Assembly: GCA_910583815.1 (NCBI GenBank)
Contig: CAJTZB010000001.1
Coordinates: forward strand, 1 to 47,900
Source: an uncultured Lachnospiraceae bacterium
GTDB lineage: Bacteria; Bacillota; Clostridia; Lachnospirales; Lachnospiraceae
Direction of reading: 5' to 3'
Length of the DNA stretch: 47,900 bases
A model generated the notes under the pieces. That model was not told where the DNA came from, did no database searches, and saw nothing but the letters and a program-made list of their open reading frames with translations. The position numbers and the translations under genes were made by a program. Of this stretch, positions 15,115 through 22,640 are shown piece after piece; positions within the stretch are counted from its first letter, which is position 1, and each line of letters begins with the position of its first letter.

Positions 15115-15996
15115 TTATCTTACACCTACATTATCAGACGGCACTGCAGGTGTCGGTGTAGGGACAGGGCCGTCTACATACTGCCTGCCTTCGTGGTCTA
15201 ATTTATAGTTTTCTTTGTAAATCAGTTCAGATACTTTTACAAATTCATAGCCTTTTGCGCGTACGCCCATAATCAGCGCTTCTAGGGCTTCTTTTGTATA
15301 CTTGGCGCCGTTATGCATCAGGATAATGGAGCCGTTGCCAAGGTGTTTGTGGTCAACGACCGTATGTATAATAGATTCCTTGCCATAGTCTTTCCAGTCG
15401 AGGGAATCCACATCCCACTGGATAACATGATAGCCTAGTTCGTTGGCGGCTTCGATTACCGTGTCGTCATAGTCGCCAAACGGCGGGCGGAAAAGGGTCA
15501 TGTCAATGCCTGTCAGGTTTTTGATTTTATCGTGTGCTTTCTGAAGTTCCTCTTTGCACTGTTCTTTTGTCAGTGTGGACATCTGTTTGTGGTTTTCGCT
15601 GTGGTTTCCAATTTCATGCCCTTTGGAGAGAATTGTTTTTACGTCCTCCGGAAATTTTTCCATCCATCCCCCGGTAAAAAAGAACGTAGCTTTGACGTTC
15701 TGGCGTTCTAAAATTTCAAGCAGTGTGGAAGTGTCTTCGTTTCCCCATGCACCGTCAAATGTCAGCGCTACCTTTGGCTCTTCTGTTTTTACACAGTAAA
15801 TCGGCAGCTTTTTGGCATCCCGGAAAAAGGAGGAGTCAGACATCACGCTTTCCACTAAAGAGGAATCGCTGAGTTTGGCGCTGAGTGCACCGCCTGAAAA
15901 ATATTCTACGGCAATGGCAACAAGTAAGATGGCGGACATCACAAACAGTCCGATTTTGACAAAACGGCCGATTTTCTCTTGTTTTTCTTCGTTCAT
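15115..15996 (-). CDS. Membrane-anchored polysaccharide deacetylase (NodB domain)
   Basis: This 293-residue CE4-type enzyme has one N-terminal membrane helix (about residues 13-33) and an extracytoplasmic NodB domain (about 72-265). It would remove N-acetyl groups from peptidoglycan or another glycan. Motifs are LTFDGAWGNEDT, zinc-binding HSENH (H-x3-H), RPPFGDYDD and late LMHNG. In the first motif the usual second Asp of TFDD is Gly, as in PdaB-like/sporulation-associated members. The C-terminal tail is Pro/Thr-rich (VPTPTPAVP). The start is preceded by GGAGAAG. It is transcribed opposite to the polysaccharide locus and ends at the shared hairpin. Confidence 0.9.
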   Translation of the reverse strand: MNEEKQEKIGRFVKIGLFVMSAILLVAIAVEYFSGGALSAKLSDSSLVESVMSDSSFFRDAKKLPIYCVKTEEPKVALTFDGAWGNEDTSTLLEILERQNVKATFFFTGGWMEKFPEDVKTILSKGHEIGNHSENHKQMSTLTKEQCKEELQKAHDKIKNLTGIDMTLFRPPFGDYDDTVIEAANELGYHVIQWDVDSLDWKDYGKESIIHTVVDHKHLGNGSIILMHNGAKYTKEALEALIMGVRAKGYEFVKVSELIYKENYKLDHEGRQYVDGPVPTPTPAVPSDNVGVR

Positions 15997-16182
15997 AAAA
16001 AGAGCTTCTCCGGTCTTTTCATAATTACCAAAATATATGAATGAGGACAGGCAGGATATGCAGATTTGTACGAATCTGTTGACTTATTGCCGGATGTGTT
16101 GCATTATAAGAATAGCATTGGAATCGGATTGCCGCCGCCGGAATATCGGTGCTGCGGTGATTGGAAAAAAGGAGGAAGCAGA

Positions 16183-16965
16183 ATGGAACGGCTGCAGCTA
16201 AAAGATTCACCGATTGTATATTACATCAGTGGGAGGGAGCAGAAGGAATGGGTGCTGTTCCTGCATGCCGCTTTTGTCAGCCATGAGATGTTTGAAGAAC
16301 AGACGGAGTGCTTTAAGAATAGGTACAATGTGCTGGCGGTTGATATTATCGGGCATGGACAGTCTGTAAATACGAAAAAGGGTGACAGTATAGATAGAAT
16401 GTCAGCATGGATCCATGATATTATAAAAGCTGAAAATATTGAAACAATACATATTGTTGGTATTTCTTTGGGTGCGGTTCTGGCACAGGATTTTGCCAAT
16501 CATTATCCGGAAAATGTAAAATCACTTGCCTGCTTCGGAGGCTATGACATCAACAATTTTGATAAGGCAATGCAGAAGGAAAACGGAGCAGCGCAGATGC
16601 TTATGATGTTAAAGGCAATATGTTCCGTTAAGTGGTTTGCAAAGGCAAATAAGAAAATATCGGCGTATACGCCAAAGGCACAGGATTTGTTTTATGAAAT
16701 GAATGTCCGGTTTCCTAAAAAATCGTTTCGGTATTTAGCATCCTTAAACAGTCTGGTCAATGCGCACCAGACCGGTCAGAGGGCTTATCCCCTTCTTATC
16801 GGCTGTGGCAGCCACGATATGCCGATGGAGCTGGAGGCAGTCAGGCAGTGGAAAAACAGGGAGCCGGACTGTGTGGTAAAAATTTTTGAGCACGCAGGGC
16901 ATTGCGTCAATCTGGATGTGCCGCAGGAGTTTCATAAGGTAATGGAAGAGTTCTGGAGCGCTTGA
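16183..16965 (+). CDS. Alpha/beta hydrolase
   Basis: This 260-residue cytoplasmic enzyme has the alpha/beta hydrolase fold: VLFLHAAF with the oxyanion-side HA, a nucleophile elbow GISLGA (Ser near residue 95), an acid in CGSHDMP and a catalytic His in HAGHC. It probably acts on a small ester or related substrate, which cannot be told from sequence. The start at 16183 is set by AAAGGAGGAAGCAG; upstream ATGs have no site. TTGACT and CATTAT at 16078-16106, 17 bases apart, may be its promoter. It is followed closely by the small conserved gene at 16995 and then coaX-dusB, so all may form one transcript. Confidence 0.85.
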   Translation: MERLQLKDSPIVYYISGREQKEWVLFLHAAFVSHEMFEEQTECFKNRYNVLAVDIIGHGQSVNTKKGDSIDRMSAWIHDIIKAENIETIHIVGISLGAVLAQDFANHYPENVKSLACFGGYDINNFDKAMQKENGAAQMLMMLKAICSVKWFAKANKKISAYTPKAQDLFYEMNVRFPKKSFRYLASLNSLVNAHQTGQRAYPLLIGCGSHDMPMELEAVRQWKNREPDCVVKIFEHAGHCVNLDVPQEFHKVMEEFWSA

Positions 16966-16994
16966 AAAATGATATGCAGAAAGGTGGTCTTTTG

Positions 16995-17345
16995 ATGTAT
17001 CAAGGCGATATTGTACTCTGTGGGAGCAATGCCTATGAGAAAAAATTCTATTTAAGCGAGGACTTTGAGGCGCTTCCGCAGGCAATTAAGGATGAATTGA
17101 AGATTATGTGTGTACTCTATACAGAGGACGTTGGAGGTGTACTGACGCTTTCTTATGAAGAGGATGGAACGCTGTTGGTCCATGTAGAAGCAGATGAGGG
17201 AGATTTACTGTTTGACGAGATTGGCAGTGTGTTAAAAATCAAGCAGCTGCAGGAAGAGAAAAAGGAACTGCTAGAAGCACTGGAACTTTATTATAAAGTG
17301 TTTTTCTTAAATGAGGATGCTTCGGAATTGCTTGCTGAAACGTAG
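16995..17345 (+). CDS. Conserved small protein, DUF6145-like
   Basis: This 116-residue acidic cytoplasmic protein starts MYQGDIVLCGSNAYEKKFYL and contains IKDELKIMCVLYTEDVGGVLTL and DEGDLLFDEIGSVLKIKQLQEEKKELLEALELYYKVFFL. It resembles a family of unknown function that I recall from Lachnospiraceae (DUF6145). The last third is a predicted long helix. The start at 16995 follows AAAGGTGG; an upstream ATG at 16962 overlaps the hydrolase gene and has no site. It lies 11 bases before coaX, so it is probably in the same operon. No function is known. The family name is from memory and uncertain; the gene itself is secure. Confidence 0.8.
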   Translation: MYQGDIVLCGSNAYEKKFYLSEDFEALPQAIKDELKIMCVLYTEDVGGVLTLSYEEDGTLLVHVEADEGDLLFDEIGSVLKIKQLQEEKKELLEALELYYKVFFLNEDASELLAET

Positions 17346-17356
17346 GAGGAAGAAGA

Positions 17357-18136
17357 ATGCTGCTTGCAGTAGATGTAGGAAATACCAATATTACATGTGC
17401 GGTATTAAATGGCGAAGAATTTGTGACAAGCTTTCGGATGACGACAAAACTGCCGCGTACTTCGGATGAATTTGGGATTCTGATTTGTGATATTTTAAAA
17501 AACAGGGAAATCGCATTGAAAAAAATAGAGGCGGTAATTGTTGCATCGGTTGTGCCGGGTATTATGTATTCACTGACAAGCGGAATTATCAAGTATCTTG
17601 GAATCCGCCCGATGATTGTTGGGGAAGGGACGAAAACGGGAATACGGATCGATGCCATCAATCCGAAGGAAATAGGGGCGGACCGTATTGTGGATGCGGT
17701 CGCAGCATATCACTTGCATGGAGGGCCTGTGATTGTCATTGATTTTGGAACGGCGACAACATATGACCTGATTACGAAGGATGGTGCATTCACGGCAGGA
17801 ATCACAAGCCCAGGGCTTCGGATTTCGGCAAATGCACTCTGGAATGACACGGCAAAGCTGCCGGAAATCCAAATTGAAAAACCTGCTTCGATTTTGGCAA
17901 AAGAAACAGTGACGAGCATGCAGGCGGGGCTTGTATATGGCTGCATCGGACAGACGGAATATATCGTGAAGAAAATCATAGAAGAGGCAAAGCTTACAGA
18001 TGTCAAAGTAGTGGCAACCGGAGGTCTTGGCAAACTGATTGCAGATTCTACAGACTGCATTCAGGTGTATGACCCGATGCTGACCATGAAAGGGCTCTGT
18101 ATGATTTATGAGAAGACAACCGGAAAGAAAATGTAG
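17357..18136 (+). CDS. coaX: Type III pantothenate kinase
   Basis: This 259-residue cytoplasmic enzyme carries out the first step of coenzyme A synthesis, phosphorylation of pantothenate. It has the ASKHA fold: phosphate-1 motif MLLAVDVGNTNI, RTSDEFG, the phosphate-binding GADRIVDAVAAY, the second nucleotide loop VIDFGTATTYDLI, and ITSPGLRISANALWNDTAKLPEI. VVATGGLGKL closes the ATP site. The length matches the family (about 255-260). Ribosome site AGGAGGAAGA. It is followed after only 6 bases by dusB, an arrangement common in clostridia. Confidence 0.97.
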   Translation: MLLAVDVGNTNITCAVLNGEEFVTSFRMTTKLPRTSDEFGILICDILKNREIALKKIEAVIVASVVPGIMYSLTSGIIKYLGIRPMIVGEGTKTGIRIDAINPKEIGADRIVDAVAAYHLHGGPVIVIDFGTATTYDLITKDGAFTAGITSPGLRISANALWNDTAKLPEIQIEKPASILAKETVTSMQAGLVYGCIGQTEYIVKKIIEEAKLTDVKVVATGGLGKLIADSTDCIQVYDPMLTMKGLCMIYEKTTGKKM

Positions 18137-18142
18137 AAAAGC

Positions 18143-19156
18143 ATGGAAAATGGAAAAACAGGAAATGAAATAATGGAAGAAGGCTTCTGGATTGGCAACA
18201 TAAAAATTCCTGGCAGGATAGTGCTTGGGCCAATGGCAGGAGTGACGGATTTGCCGTTTCGTATGCTCTGCAAAGAATATGGAGCCGACCTGATTTATAC
18301 GGAAATGGTCAGCGCCAAAGGGATTTTATATAACAATAAAAATACAGAAGAACTGCTTACCGTAGAGACAGCAGAGCGTCCGGTGGCATTGCAGCTGTTT
18401 GGAGAGGATCCTCAGATTATGAGCGAGGCAGCCAAGCGGATTGAACATCGGAACTTTGATATTCTTGATATCAACATGGGCTGCCCTGTGCCAAAAGTCG
18501 TAAATAATGGAGAAGGTTCGGCACTTATGAAGCAGCCGGAGCGTATCGGGGAGATTGTTTCTGCAATATCAAAAGCAATTCATAAGCCGGTCACTGTCAA
18601 GATACGGAAAGGATTTGGCGAGCAGGATGCAAATGCGCCGCTTGTAGCTAAAATTGCAGAGGATGCGGGTGCAGCTGCGGTTGCAGTACATGGAAGGACA
18701 AGGGTGCAGTATTATAGCGGGAAAGCGGACTGGGATATTATCAGACAGGTGAAAGAGGTGGTGAGTATTCCTGTCATTGGGAACGGAGATGTGTTCACGC
18801 CAGAGGATGCGGCACGTATGATAGAGGAAACAGGATGTGACGGTGTGATGGCTGCACGCGGGGCAAGAGGGAATCCTTGGCTGTTTGCGCAGATGAAAGC
18901 GTATCTTTCCGGAAACAGGATGCCTGAAAAACCGCCGCTTTCTGAAGTTGTAGCGATGATATTGCGGCATGCCGATTTGGAGATTGCTTATAAAGGCGAG
19001 TTTACGGCGATTCGCGAAATGCGCAAACATACTGCATGGTATGTAGCGGGGTATCCCGGCGCCACGAAGCTTCGAGGAGCGGTGAATGAAGTAACTACAA
19101 GGAAAGAATTAGAAGAATTGTTATACAATTACTTAGAAAAAAGGTTGATTTTTTAA
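18143..19156 (+). CDS. dusB: tRNA-dihydrouridine synthase
   Basis: This 337-residue FMN-dependent enzyme reduces uridine to dihydrouridine in tRNA. It has the TIM-barrel start IVLGPMAGVTDLPFR, the substrate-side LQLFGEDP, the catalytic Cys in NMGCPVPKVVNNGEGSALM, KIRKGFG, VHGRTRVQYYSG, FMN-phosphate binding IPVIGNGDV and MAARGARGNPW. The C-terminal helical domain ends with LRGAVNEVTTRKELEELL. ATG 18143 is used; a second ATG at 18173 is possible. The promoter of asd overlaps its last codons. Confidence 0.95.
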   Translation: MENGKTGNEIMEEGFWIGNIKIPGRIVLGPMAGVTDLPFRMLCKEYGADLIYTEMVSAKGILYNNKNTEELLTVETAERPVALQLFGEDPQIMSEAAKRIEHRNFDILDINMGCPVPKVVNNGEGSALMKQPERIGEIVSAISKAIHKPVTVKIRKGFGEQDANAPLVAKIAEDAGAAAVAVHGRTRVQYYSGKADWDIIRQVKEVVSIPVIGNGDVFTPEDAARMIEETGCDGVMAARGARGNPWLFAQMKAYLSGNRMPEKPPLSEVVAMILRHADLEIAYKGEFTAIREMRKHTAWYVAGYPGATKLRGAVNEVTTRKELEELLYNYLEKRLIF

Positions 19157-19173
19157 TAAAGAGAGTGTAGTAT
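19145..19173 (+). promoter_or_regulatory. Promoter of asd with structured leader
   Basis: TTGATT (19145-19150) and TAGTAT (19168-19173) are 17 bases apart. The roughly 90-base leader that follows contains GCATGGC (19213-19219) pairing with GCCATGC (19246-19252) just before the ribosome site, which might affect initiation. No known riboswitch was recognised. Confidence 0.55.
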
Positions 19174-19267
19174 AAAAACAAATGTGCGCGTGAGAAACAC
19201 AGGTCGGTGTCCGCATGGCGTCTGGCAGGCCTGACAAGCACAAAAGCCATGCAGAAAGGGAGAGAAA

Positions 19268-20353
19268 ATGAGCAGTAAACTAAGAGTAGGAATTTTAGGT
19301 GCAACCGGAATGGTAGGGCAGAGATTTATTTCTCTGTTGGAAAACCATCCGTGGTTTGAAGTGACAACTGTAGCAGCAAGCCCAAGAAGTGCAGGAAAAA
19401 CATACGAGGAGGCAGTGGGCGGCCGCTGGAAGATGACAACACCAATGCCGGAGGCCGTAAAGAACCTGATTGTATACAATGTAAATGAGGTAGGGCAGGT
19501 TGCAGCAGAAGTCGATTTTGTATTCAGTGCAGTTGATATGACGAAAGAGGAAATCAAGGCAATTGAAGAAGCCTATGCAAGGGCTGAGGTTCCTGTGGTA
19601 TCAAATAACAGTGCGCACCGTTGGACGCCGGATGTTCCGATGGTAGTGCCGGAACTGAACCCGGAACACCTTGAAGTGATTGCATATCAGAAAAAGCGCC
19701 TTGGCACACAGAAAGGATTTATTGTTGTAAAGCCAAATTGTTCCATTCAGAGCTATACACCAATGCTGCATGCGCTTCGTGAGTATGAGCCAACGGTTGT
19801 CGTAGCAACAACCTATCAGGCAATTTCCGGTGCAGGAAAGACATTTAAAGAGTGGCCGGAAATGGAAGACAATATTATTCCATACATTGGCGGAGAAGAA
19901 GAAAAGAGTGAGCAGGAGCCACTGCGCATCTGGGGCAGCGTAGAAGATGGCATAATCAAAAAAGCAGAAGCGCCTGTAATTACAACACAGTGTATCCGCG
20001 TTCCGGTTTCGGACGGACATACGGCGGCAGTGTTTGTGTCCTTCCGGAAGAAACCAACAAAGGAACAGATTTTAAAGGCATGGAAGGAATTTGAGGGACT
20101 TCCTCAAACGTTGAAGCTGCCAAGCGCGCCAGAGCAGTTTATTACTTATTTTGAAGAAGAAAACCGCCCGCAGGTAAAACTGGACCGCGACAAAGAAAAG
20201 GGAATGGGTGTCTTTGCAGGACGTCTGAGAGAAGACACGGTATATGATTATAAGTTTGTTGGCATGTCCCATAACACAAAACGCGGAGCTGCAGGAGGCG
20301 CAGTACTGATTGCAGAACTTTTAAAGGCACAAGGGTATCTGGTGGCAAAATAA
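19268..20353 (+). CDS. asd: Aspartate-semialdehyde dehydrogenase
   Basis: This 361-residue enzyme reduces aspartyl phosphate to aspartate semialdehyde with NADPH, the branch point to lysine, diaminopimelate, threonine and methionine. It is the archaeal/fungal-like class also common in clostridia: GILGATGMVGQRFISLL for NADP, the catalytic Cys in KPNCSIQ (near residue 158), ISGAGK, and RIRVP-like CIRVPVSDGHTAAVFVS. The late SHNTKRGAAGGAVLIAELL is typical. Ribosome site AAGGGAGAGAAA. It has its own predicted promoter and is followed by a GC-rich hairpin before the AIM24 gene. Confidence 0.96.
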   Translation: MSSKLRVGILGATGMVGQRFISLLENHPWFEVTTVAASPRSAGKTYEEAVGGRWKMTTPMPEAVKNLIVYNVNEVGQVAAEVDFVFSAVDMTKEEIKAIEEAYARAEVPVVSNNSAHRWTPDVPMVVPELNPEHLEVIAYQKKRLGTQKGFIVVKPNCSIQSYTPMLHALREYEPTVVVATTYQAISGAGKTFKEWPEMEDNIIPYIGGEEEKSEQEPLRIWGSVEDGIIKKAEAPVITTQCIRVPVSDGHTAAVFVSFRKKPTKEQILKAWKEFEGLPQTLKLPSAPEQFITYFEEENRPQVKLDRDKEKGMGVFAGRLREDTVYDYKFVGMSHNTKRGAAGGAVLIAELLKAQGYLVAK

Positions 20354-20368
20354 GAAATGTTCAAAACA

Positions 20369-20399
20369 GCAGCAGCTCTGACATTGGAAGAGCTGCTGC
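20369..20399 (+). other. Perfect 11-bp hairpin between asd and the AIM24 gene
   Basis: GCAGCAGCTCT and AGAGCTGCTGC pair perfectly around a nine-base loop. No T run follows (AGAACTTAG), so it is not a standard intrinsic terminator. It may stabilise the upstream mRNA end or be a processing site. Confidence 0.6.
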
Positions 20400-20422
20400 A
20401 GAACTTAGAGTAGGAGAGAAAA

Positions 20423-21100
20423 ATGAGATATGAAATTAAAGGGACGCCGCTTCCGGTAGTAATTTGCAATTTGGAGCAGGGAGAGAAGATGATTACGGAA
20501 AGTGGCTCTATGAGCTTTATGACACCAAACATGCAGATGGAGACGGAAGCAGGTGGCATCGGAAAGGCATTTGGAAGGATGTTTTCCGGAGATTCCATGT
20601 TCCGTAATATTTATACGGCACAGAACGGTGAAGGAACGATTGCGTTTGCATCAAGCTTTCCAGGGTCGATTATTCCGTTTGAAATCTCATCCGGTAAAGA
20701 AATCATTGTGCAGAAATCCGGATTTTTGGCATCGGAAATGAGTGTGGAATTAAGCGTACATATCCAAAAAAAGCTGGGTACCGGATTTTTTGGAGGCGAA
20801 GGTTTTATTATGCAGAGGCTGTCCGGACATGGAACTGCGTTTGTTGAAATTGATGGTGCCGTGTTGGAGTACGAACTTGCCTCTGGTCAGAGTATGGTAA
20901 TTGACACCGGCTATCTGGCGGCAATGGAAGCCACCTGTTCTATGGAGATTAAGCAGGTGCCGGGCTTAAAGAATAAGCTGTTTGGCGGTGAGGGGCTGTT
21001 TAATACGGTTATTTCAGGGCCGGGAAGAATCTGGATTCAGACGATGCCAATCAATAAAGTGGCAGGTGCGCTTGCTATGTGTCTGCCATCCGGTAGCTGA
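20423..21100 (+). CDS. AIM24 family protein
   Basis: This 225-residue protein belongs to the AIM24/TIGR00266 family, beta-barrel-like proteins with no settled bacterial function. Visible family traits are the start MRYEIKGTPLPVVICNLEQGEKMITESGSMSFM, GGIGKAFGRMFSGDSMFRNIYTA, the middle HIQKKLGTGFFGGEGFIMQRLSGHGTAFVEI, and the late LFGGEGLFNTVISGPGRIWIQTMP. No signal peptide or membrane helix is seen. The start follows TAGGAGAGAAAA. It lies 36 bases before the cysteine-desulfidase gene, possibly co-transcribed. The length is normal for the family. Confidence 0.92.
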   Translation: MRYEIKGTPLPVVICNLEQGEKMITESGSMSFMTPNMQMETEAGGIGKAFGRMFSGDSMFRNIYTAQNGEGTIAFASSFPGSIIPFEISSGKEIIVQKSGFLASEMSVELSVHIQKKLGTGFFGGEGFIMQRLSGHGTAFVEIDGAVLEYELASGQSMVIDTGYLAAMEATCSMEIKQVPGLKNKLFGGEGLFNTVISGPGRIWIQTMPINKVAGALAMCLPSGS

Positions 21101-21136
21101 CGGCATAAGAACCAAAGCGGGAAAAGAGGACAAAGG

Positions 21137-22414
21137 ATGGTACGAGGAGATATTGTCTATCGGACTTATATTCGCATTTTGGAAGAAGAACTGGTGCCTG
21201 CAATGGGCTGTACAGAGCCGATTGCGATTGCCTATTGCGCGGCCAAAGCAAGAGATGTGCTTGGGGCATTTCCTGACAGGATTGAGCTTTTGGTCAGCGG
21301 AAATATCATTAAAAATGTAAAAAGTGTTGTTGTCCCGAATACCAATGGACTAAAAGGAATAGAAGCAGCCGTAGGGGCAGGAATCGTTGGGGGACGCGCA
21401 GAGAAAGTGCTGGAAGTCCTTGCGGAGATGACAGATGCACAGAAAGCAGAAATCCCTGTGTTTCTGGCGGACTGCCCGATTATAATAAAGCCATCAGAAT
21501 GTGAACATGCATTGGATATCCATATGACGCTTTTTAGAGGGGAACACAGTGCTTCTGTCAGAATCAGCGGATTCCACACAAATATTGTTTTGATAAAAAA
21601 GGATGGGGAAATTCTTTATGCGGCAGGAGAGACGCAAGGAGAAGAGGAGAACAATCCTACGGACCGGACCCTTCTGACAATTGAGGGCATTGTAGAGTTT
21701 GCCGGCATTCTGGAGACGGAAGACGTTGCAGAGCTTTTGGAACGCCAGATTTCTTATAATATGAAAATTGCCAAGGAAGGAATAGAACATTCTTGGGGAG
21801 CAAATGTCGGGAGTGTTCTTTTAAAGCAGAGGGATGATATCCGCACAAGGGCAAGGGCATTTGCTGCCGCCGGTTCCGATGCACGTATGAGCGGCTGCGA
21901 ACTTCCGGTAGTCATCAATTCCGGAAGCGGAAATCAGGGAATGACAGCTTCGGTTCCCGTTATTATCTATGCACAGGAATTGGGGAAAACAAAGGAAGAA
22001 CTGTATCGTGCACTGACACTTTCCAACCTGATTACGATTCATCAGAAGTCCGGAATCGGCAGGCTGTCGGCATATTGCGGCGCTATCAGTGCAGGCTGCG
22101 GGGCAGGATGCGGGATTGCATATCTGCAAGGCGGCGACTACAGGGCAATTGCGCACACGTTGGTCAATTCGCTTGCGATTGTTTCCGGCATTGTCTGTGA
22201 CGGCGCAAAGGCATCCTGCGCAGCAAAGATTGCTTCCGCCGTGGATGCAGGAATTTTCGGGTATGAGATGTATCTTGCAGGCGAGCAGTTCCACGGTGGG
22301 GACGGCCTTGTTTCAAAGGGTGTGGAAAATACGCTGCAAAATATCAGCCGGCTTGGAAAAATCGGAATGAAGGAAACAGACAAAGAAATCATACGGATTA
22401 TGACAGGGTGTTAA
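21137..22414 (+). CDS. L-cysteine desulfidase / serine dehydratase alpha-like (CyuA type)
   Basis: This 425-residue member of the UPF0597/CyuA family uses an Fe-S cluster to break down L-cysteine to pyruvate, ammonia and sulfide. Cluster-binding cysteines are visible in MGCTEPIAI (Cys near residue 25) and in SAYCGAISAGCGAGCGIAYL and GIVCDGAKASCAAKI. SGSGNQGMTASVP is the substrate-side loop shared with iron-dependent serine dehydratases. The start at 21137 follows AGAGGACAAAGG. It ends before a strong terminator. It could supply sulfide or serve cysteine detoxification. Whether cysteine or serine is preferred cannot be judged from sequence alone. Confidence 0.88.
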   Translation: MVRGDIVYRTYIRILEEELVPAMGCTEPIAIAYCAAKARDVLGAFPDRIELLVSGNIIKNVKSVVVPNTNGLKGIEAAVGAGIVGGRAEKVLEVLAEMTDAQKAEIPVFLADCPIIIKPSECEHALDIHMTLFRGEHSASVRISGFHTNIVLIKKDGEILYAAGETQGEEENNPTDRTLLTIEGIVEFAGILETEDVAELLERQISYNMKIAKEGIEHSWGANVGSVLLKQRDDIRTRARAFAAAGSDARMSGCELPVVINSGSGNQGMTASVPVIIYAQELGKTKEELYRALTLSNLITIHQKSGIGRLSAYCGAISAGCGAGCGIAYLQGGDYRAIAHTLVNSLAIVSGIVCDGAKASCAAKIASAVDAGIFGYEMYLAGEQFHGGDGLVSKGVENTLQNISRLGKIGMKETDKEIIRIMTGC

Positions 22415-22447
22415 ATATCTGTTCTGTGAATTTTATAATATTATGCG

Positions 22448-22488
22448 AAGGAAGCGCTGATTTAGTCAACGCTTCCTTTGTGTTTTTA
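22448..22488 (+). terminator. Intrinsic terminator after the CyuA-type gene
   Basis: AAGGAAGCG pairs with CGCTTCCTT around a long loop and is followed by TGTGTTTTT. It closes the transcript before the SpoIID-like gene. Confidence 0.75.
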
Positions 22489-22514
22489 CATCCGAATCTT
22501 TCTGCAGAAACAAG

Positions 22515-22542
22515 AATAAATTTCTGGCTTGTCTCATATAGT
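22515..22542 (+). promoter_or_regulatory. Possible sporulation sigma-E-like promoter
   Basis: AATAAAT (22515-22521) and CATATAGT (22535-22542) are 13 bases apart, resembling the mother-cell sigma-E pattern (ATA-type -35, CATA-type -10). An imperfect hairpin follows (22588-22617; CTATGCC pairs with GGCATAG). The SpoIID-like product downstream fits, but the match is only suggestive. Confidence 0.4.
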
Positions 22543-22640
22543 AGAATACCGTTATTTGATAAGGCGTCTTTTATTAAGTAGCGGCAGCTATGCCGGAGGA
22601 AGTTCCCTTTGGCATAGGATAGAGGAGGGAAAGCCAGAAG

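Noticed and set aside
15140..15170. GGTGTCGGTGTAGGGAC as a family C copy
   Set aside because: It is coding DNA of the deacetylase tail and shares only a short core with the motif.
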